From Sphaerochaetaceae bacterium (GTDB taxonomy: Bacteria; Spirochaetota; Spirochaetia; Sphaerochaetales; Sphaerochaetaceae): 8,055 bases of DNA. The notes beneath the pieces were generated by a model. It did not search any database, was not told where the DNA came from, and worked only from the letters and a program-made list of their open reading frames with translations. The stretch lies in the NCBI GenBank assembly GCA_023231265.1, contig JALNVT010000113.1, positions 1 through 8,055 of the forward strand. The letters are read 5' to 3'. Positions 5,858 through 8,055 of the stretch are shown in pieces. The translations under genes and the position numbers were made by a program. Each line of letters opens with the position of its first letter. Position 1 is the stretch's first letter.

Positions 5858-7693
5858 TTAATTATCTTTTTTATCTTTTCCGGTTTTAGAATAAATAAAT
5901 CGTTTGATCTTTTGTGTTGGAGTTCTCTTGAAAGGTTCTTCCTGAAGAGATACATCCTGTATCCTAGAAAATGAATTCAATTCTTTGTTAACATCTCTCT
6001 TCAATTTGTTGATGTACTCAATTGCACTTGCTTGAGCTTCCTCAACAGATAATTTTGAGATTTTTGCATAAGAATCAATATCTATTTTAATCAATGCCAT
6101 CAATCCTGAACCATCAGGTACAACCAAAGATTCCTGAACAAATTCTTGGTTATTCAACAGACTTTCAATTGATTCAGGATAGATATTTTCTCCACCAGAA
6201 CCCAAAATCATGGTCTTTGAACGTCCTTTGAGAGCAAGACGTTTCCTTCTATCGAAAACACCAAGGTCTCCTGTTTTAAAGAATCCATCTTCAGTCATCA
6301 CCTCTTTGGTCAGCTCTTCATTTTTAAAATATCCTTTCATTACACTTGGACTTTTTACAAAGATCTCACCAACACCAGTTTTGGGATCAGGATTGTTGAT
6401 CTTTACAATTGTATTTGGAACAAGCTTTCCTATTGTCTTCTTAACATGGTCTCTATGTTTTGCAGAACATCCAGCAATCAGAGGAGATGTTTCTGTCAGG
6501 CCATATCCTTCGGCATATGGGAATCTTGCTCTATATAAGAAGTTCTCAACTTCACTATCAAGAGGTGCACCACCTAGGCCGAAGAATTTAACTCGTCCAC
6601 CAAAAGCGACTTTCAATTTTCTACCAATAAGTTTGTAAGTAGCACCGCGTGTTAGAGGGAATTTTATAAGTTTCTTTACAGTTTTATTATTTTTAAGTGT
6701 TGGCATCACAGCAGATCTGTAAACCTTCTCCATAAGCAGAGGAACAGAGAGCAATATCTGAGGTTTGATTTCATTCAAAGCTGGTAACAAAATACTTGGT
6801 GCTGGTGGTTTTCCAAGGAAGTAAATTCTTGCACCATTCATCATAATGAGTAATTGACCTTCTGTGAATTCATATACATGACTTACAGGAAGTATTGATA
6901 AGAACTTATCTCTTGAACGTATTTTTACATAACCATCACTGCTTATGTCAGCATTCCAAACAAGGTTCTTGTGAGTCAATAAAACCCCCTTACTTGTACC
7001 TGTTGTTCCACTTGTGTATATGATAGAAGCAACATCTTCTTCCACTACTTCTTTTTCCATCTCTGCTATTTTCTTATCATCTGCCATCTTTCTCTTATAG
7101 CGTTTGGTATCAATACCAGCTGCAGAGCTGAATTCGGAAGTTTTTTTAAGTTCTTTTAAAACGGCTGTAGGAATGTGGAATAGGTCATCCAATCGAATGA
7201 TTAGATCACTATTTTCTTCTGCATATTCAGCAATTTTTTCAAAATGTTTTGAAGCAACTATAGCACCTTTAGCTTCGCTGTGTTCCAAAATCTTGAGCAT
7301 CTCTTTTTTAGAAAAATCTGGCAATACTGGAACAGCAATTGCTCCAAGAGTTGTTAATGCAAAATATGTCATCATCCAGTTTGGACAAGATTCACCAATG
7401 ATAGCAACTTTGTCGTATTTTTTTACACCTTCTTTTATGAGAAAGGCTGATATATTTTGAACCATGAAATTAAATTTACCATATGTAATAACTTCATCAT
7501 CTTTATAAATACTCATAAATGGCTTTTTGAAGTTTCTACTTACTGTGCATCGCAAAACAGAAGCCATAGTGAATTTATCAACACATCGCATTCTCAGACC
7601 ATCAGGTCGTTTGATTGCAAGACATTTCTTGTAACTCATCACTTCCATTCGTTTTGCTTTTTTTGATTTCTTAGCCTTTTTCTTAGTACTCAA
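5858..7693 (-). CDS. Long-chain acyl-CoA ligase (AMP-forming, FadD-like)
   Basis: An ANL-superfamily adenylating enzyme that activates a carboxylic acid, most likely a fatty acid, through acyl-AMP to acyl-CoA. With the start chosen it has 611 aa. Motifs: P-loop YTSGTTGTSKG (226-236), VSHVYE (271-276), EGYGLTETSP (395-404), FKTGDLG (472-478), GRSKTMILGSGGENIYPE (490-507) and the C-terminal catalytic lysine in TPTQKIKR (K595). The length and motif spacing suit long-chain ligases; substrate chain length is not determined. The N-terminus is a Lys-rich tract (STKKKAKKSKKAKR) absent from most relatives. The start is taken as TTG at 7693, because GAGGG ends five bases before it. A TTG at 7714 (GGGGA upstream, 618 aa) and ATGs at 7648 and 7639 are alternatives. 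It overlaps the preceding MBL-fold gene by 11 bases, implying cotranscription and coupling. Confidence 0.9.
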   Translation of the reverse strand: MSTKKKAKKSKKAKRMEVMSYKKCLAIKRPDGLRMRCVDKFTMASVLRCTVSRNFKKPFMSIYKDDEVITYGKFNFMVQNISAFLIKEGVKKYDKVAIIGESCPNWMMTYFALTTLGAIAVPVLPDFSKKEMLKILEHSEAKGAIVASKHFEKIAEYAEENSDLIIRLDDLFHIPTAVLKELKKTSEFSSAAGIDTKRYKRKMADDKKIAEMEKEVVEEDVASIIYTSGTTGTSKGVLLTHKNLVWNADISSDGYVKIRSRDKFLSILPVSHVYEFTEGQLLIMMNGARIYFLGKPPAPSILLPALNEIKPQILLSVPLLMEKVYRSAVMPTLKNNKTVKKLIKFPLTRGATYKLIGRKLKVAFGGRVKFFGLGGAPLDSEVENFLYRARFPYAEGYGLTETSPLIAGCSAKHRDHVKKTIGKLVPNTIVKINNPDPKTGVGEIFVKSPSVMKGYFKNEELTKEVMTEDGFFKTGDLGVFDRRKRLALKGRSKTMILGSGGENIYPESIESLLNNQEFVQESLVVPDGSGLMALIKIDIDSYAKISKLSVEEAQASAIEYINKLKRDVNKELNSFSRIQDVSLQEEPFKRTPTQKIKRFIYSKTGKDKKDN

Positions 7694-8055
7694 TTTTTCC
7701 CTCACTTGTAACAATCAATTCCCCACGTGGACAAGTTATATATTTGATGCCAGCTAAACATTCATCTGCCATTTCATCAACAATATTTACACTGTTGTTA
7801 TTCCTTGATAAGTGCACAAAGTATACACCTTTTCCGTGGAATTCGCTATCTTTTATAAAATCAAAAGCTTGATCGTTTGAAAGATGCCCCCAATTTCCAT
7901 CAACTCTCCTCTTCAAGAACTGTGGATATGGTCCATTGATTAACATATGTTTATCATAATTTGCTTCCAAAAATAGATAATCACTATTTCCTGCAAAATT
8001 TTTCATTGTCTCATCAACCACACCGGTATCTGTTATTACGGTGCAGTTTGTACCA
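7683..8055 (-). CDS. Metallo-beta-lactamase-fold hydrolase, YycJ-like (5' end outside window)
   Basis: Only the C-terminal 124 residues are present, because the open frame continues without a stop to the window edge. A GTG at 8021 is internal and not the true start. Upstream of it the frame reads CTVITDTGVVDE, which is the conserved metal-ligand strand (ITD.G) of the YycJ/WalJ-type MBL family. Further matches are LFLEANYDKHMLINGPYPQFLKRR, a hallmark of that family, WGHLSNDQA with a metal-ligand His, and FVHLSRNNN with another. Relatives are Mn- or Zn-dependent hydrolases. YycJ of Gram-positives is a 5'-3' exonuclease linked to mismatch repair, but this assignment is by family only. The N-terminal HxHxDH motif would lie beyond position 8055. 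The stop overlaps the start of the acyl-CoA ligase gene. Confidence 0.85.
   Translation of the reverse strand, partial: GTNCTVITDTGVVDETMKNFAGNSDYLFLEANYDKHMLINGPYPQFLKRRVDGNWGHLSNDQAFDFIKDSEFHGKGVYFVHLSRNNNSVNIVDEMADECLAGIKYITCPRGELIVTSEGKIEY

Noticed and set aside
6210..7666. Plus-strand open frames opposite the acyl-CoA ligase
   Set aside because: They are antisense to a gene with complete ANL motifs, lack SD sites, and their translations show no recognisable family.

Overview
The window is 8 kb of AT-rich, gene-dense bacterial DNA that reads as an ordinary housekeeping and metabolic chromosome segment. No mobile element, CRISPR array, rRNA or tRNA gene was recognised. All nine main genes end in TAA (eight) or TAG (one), Shine-Dalgarno (SD) sites of the GGAG/GAGG type are common, and the standard bacterial code fits. 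Gene content (class I DAHP synthase, OGG-type 8-oxoguanine glycosylase, a YycJ-like metallo-beta-lactamase-fold protein, a FadD-like acyl-CoA ligase) and low GC suggest a host-associated anaerobe, for example a spirochaete or clostridium. The sequence alone does not settle the phylum.

Layout from left to right: a pyridoxal/pyridoxamine kinase on the + strand (5-838) converges on, and interlocks stop codons with, a three-gene minus-strand cluster transcribed cysK -> ogg -> Qnr-like pentapeptide-repeat protein (3187 to 835). A roughly 400-base AT-rich divergent spacer (3188-3585) separates cysK from an unrecognised small basic, cysteine-containing protein on the + strand (3586-3993). That gene is preceded by very short ORFs chained to it by ATGA overlaps. 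A long near-continuous hairpin with A- and T-tracts at its two ends (3999-4060) separates it from the convergent minus-strand pair DAHP synthase -> DJ-1/PfpI protein (5721 to 4085). After a 136-base spacer holding a candidate terminator and promoter come a FadD-like acyl-CoA ligase (7693 to 5858) and, overlapping its start, the C-terminal part of a metallo-beta-lactamase-fold protein that runs off the right edge (8055 to 7683).

The genes fall into small transcription units: PLP salvage (pdxK-like) beside a PLP enzyme (cysK), base-excision repair (ogg) beside a predicted DNA-mimic beta-helix protein, the first step of aromatic amino-acid synthesis beside a DJ-1 family stress or deglycase-type protein, and fatty-acid activation coupled to an MBL-fold hydrolase. 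The least explained parts are the orphan gene at 3586-3993 with its leader, and the pentapeptide protein, which combines a Qnr-like C-terminal signature with an uninterrupted repeat register. No clear new multi-gene system is visible.
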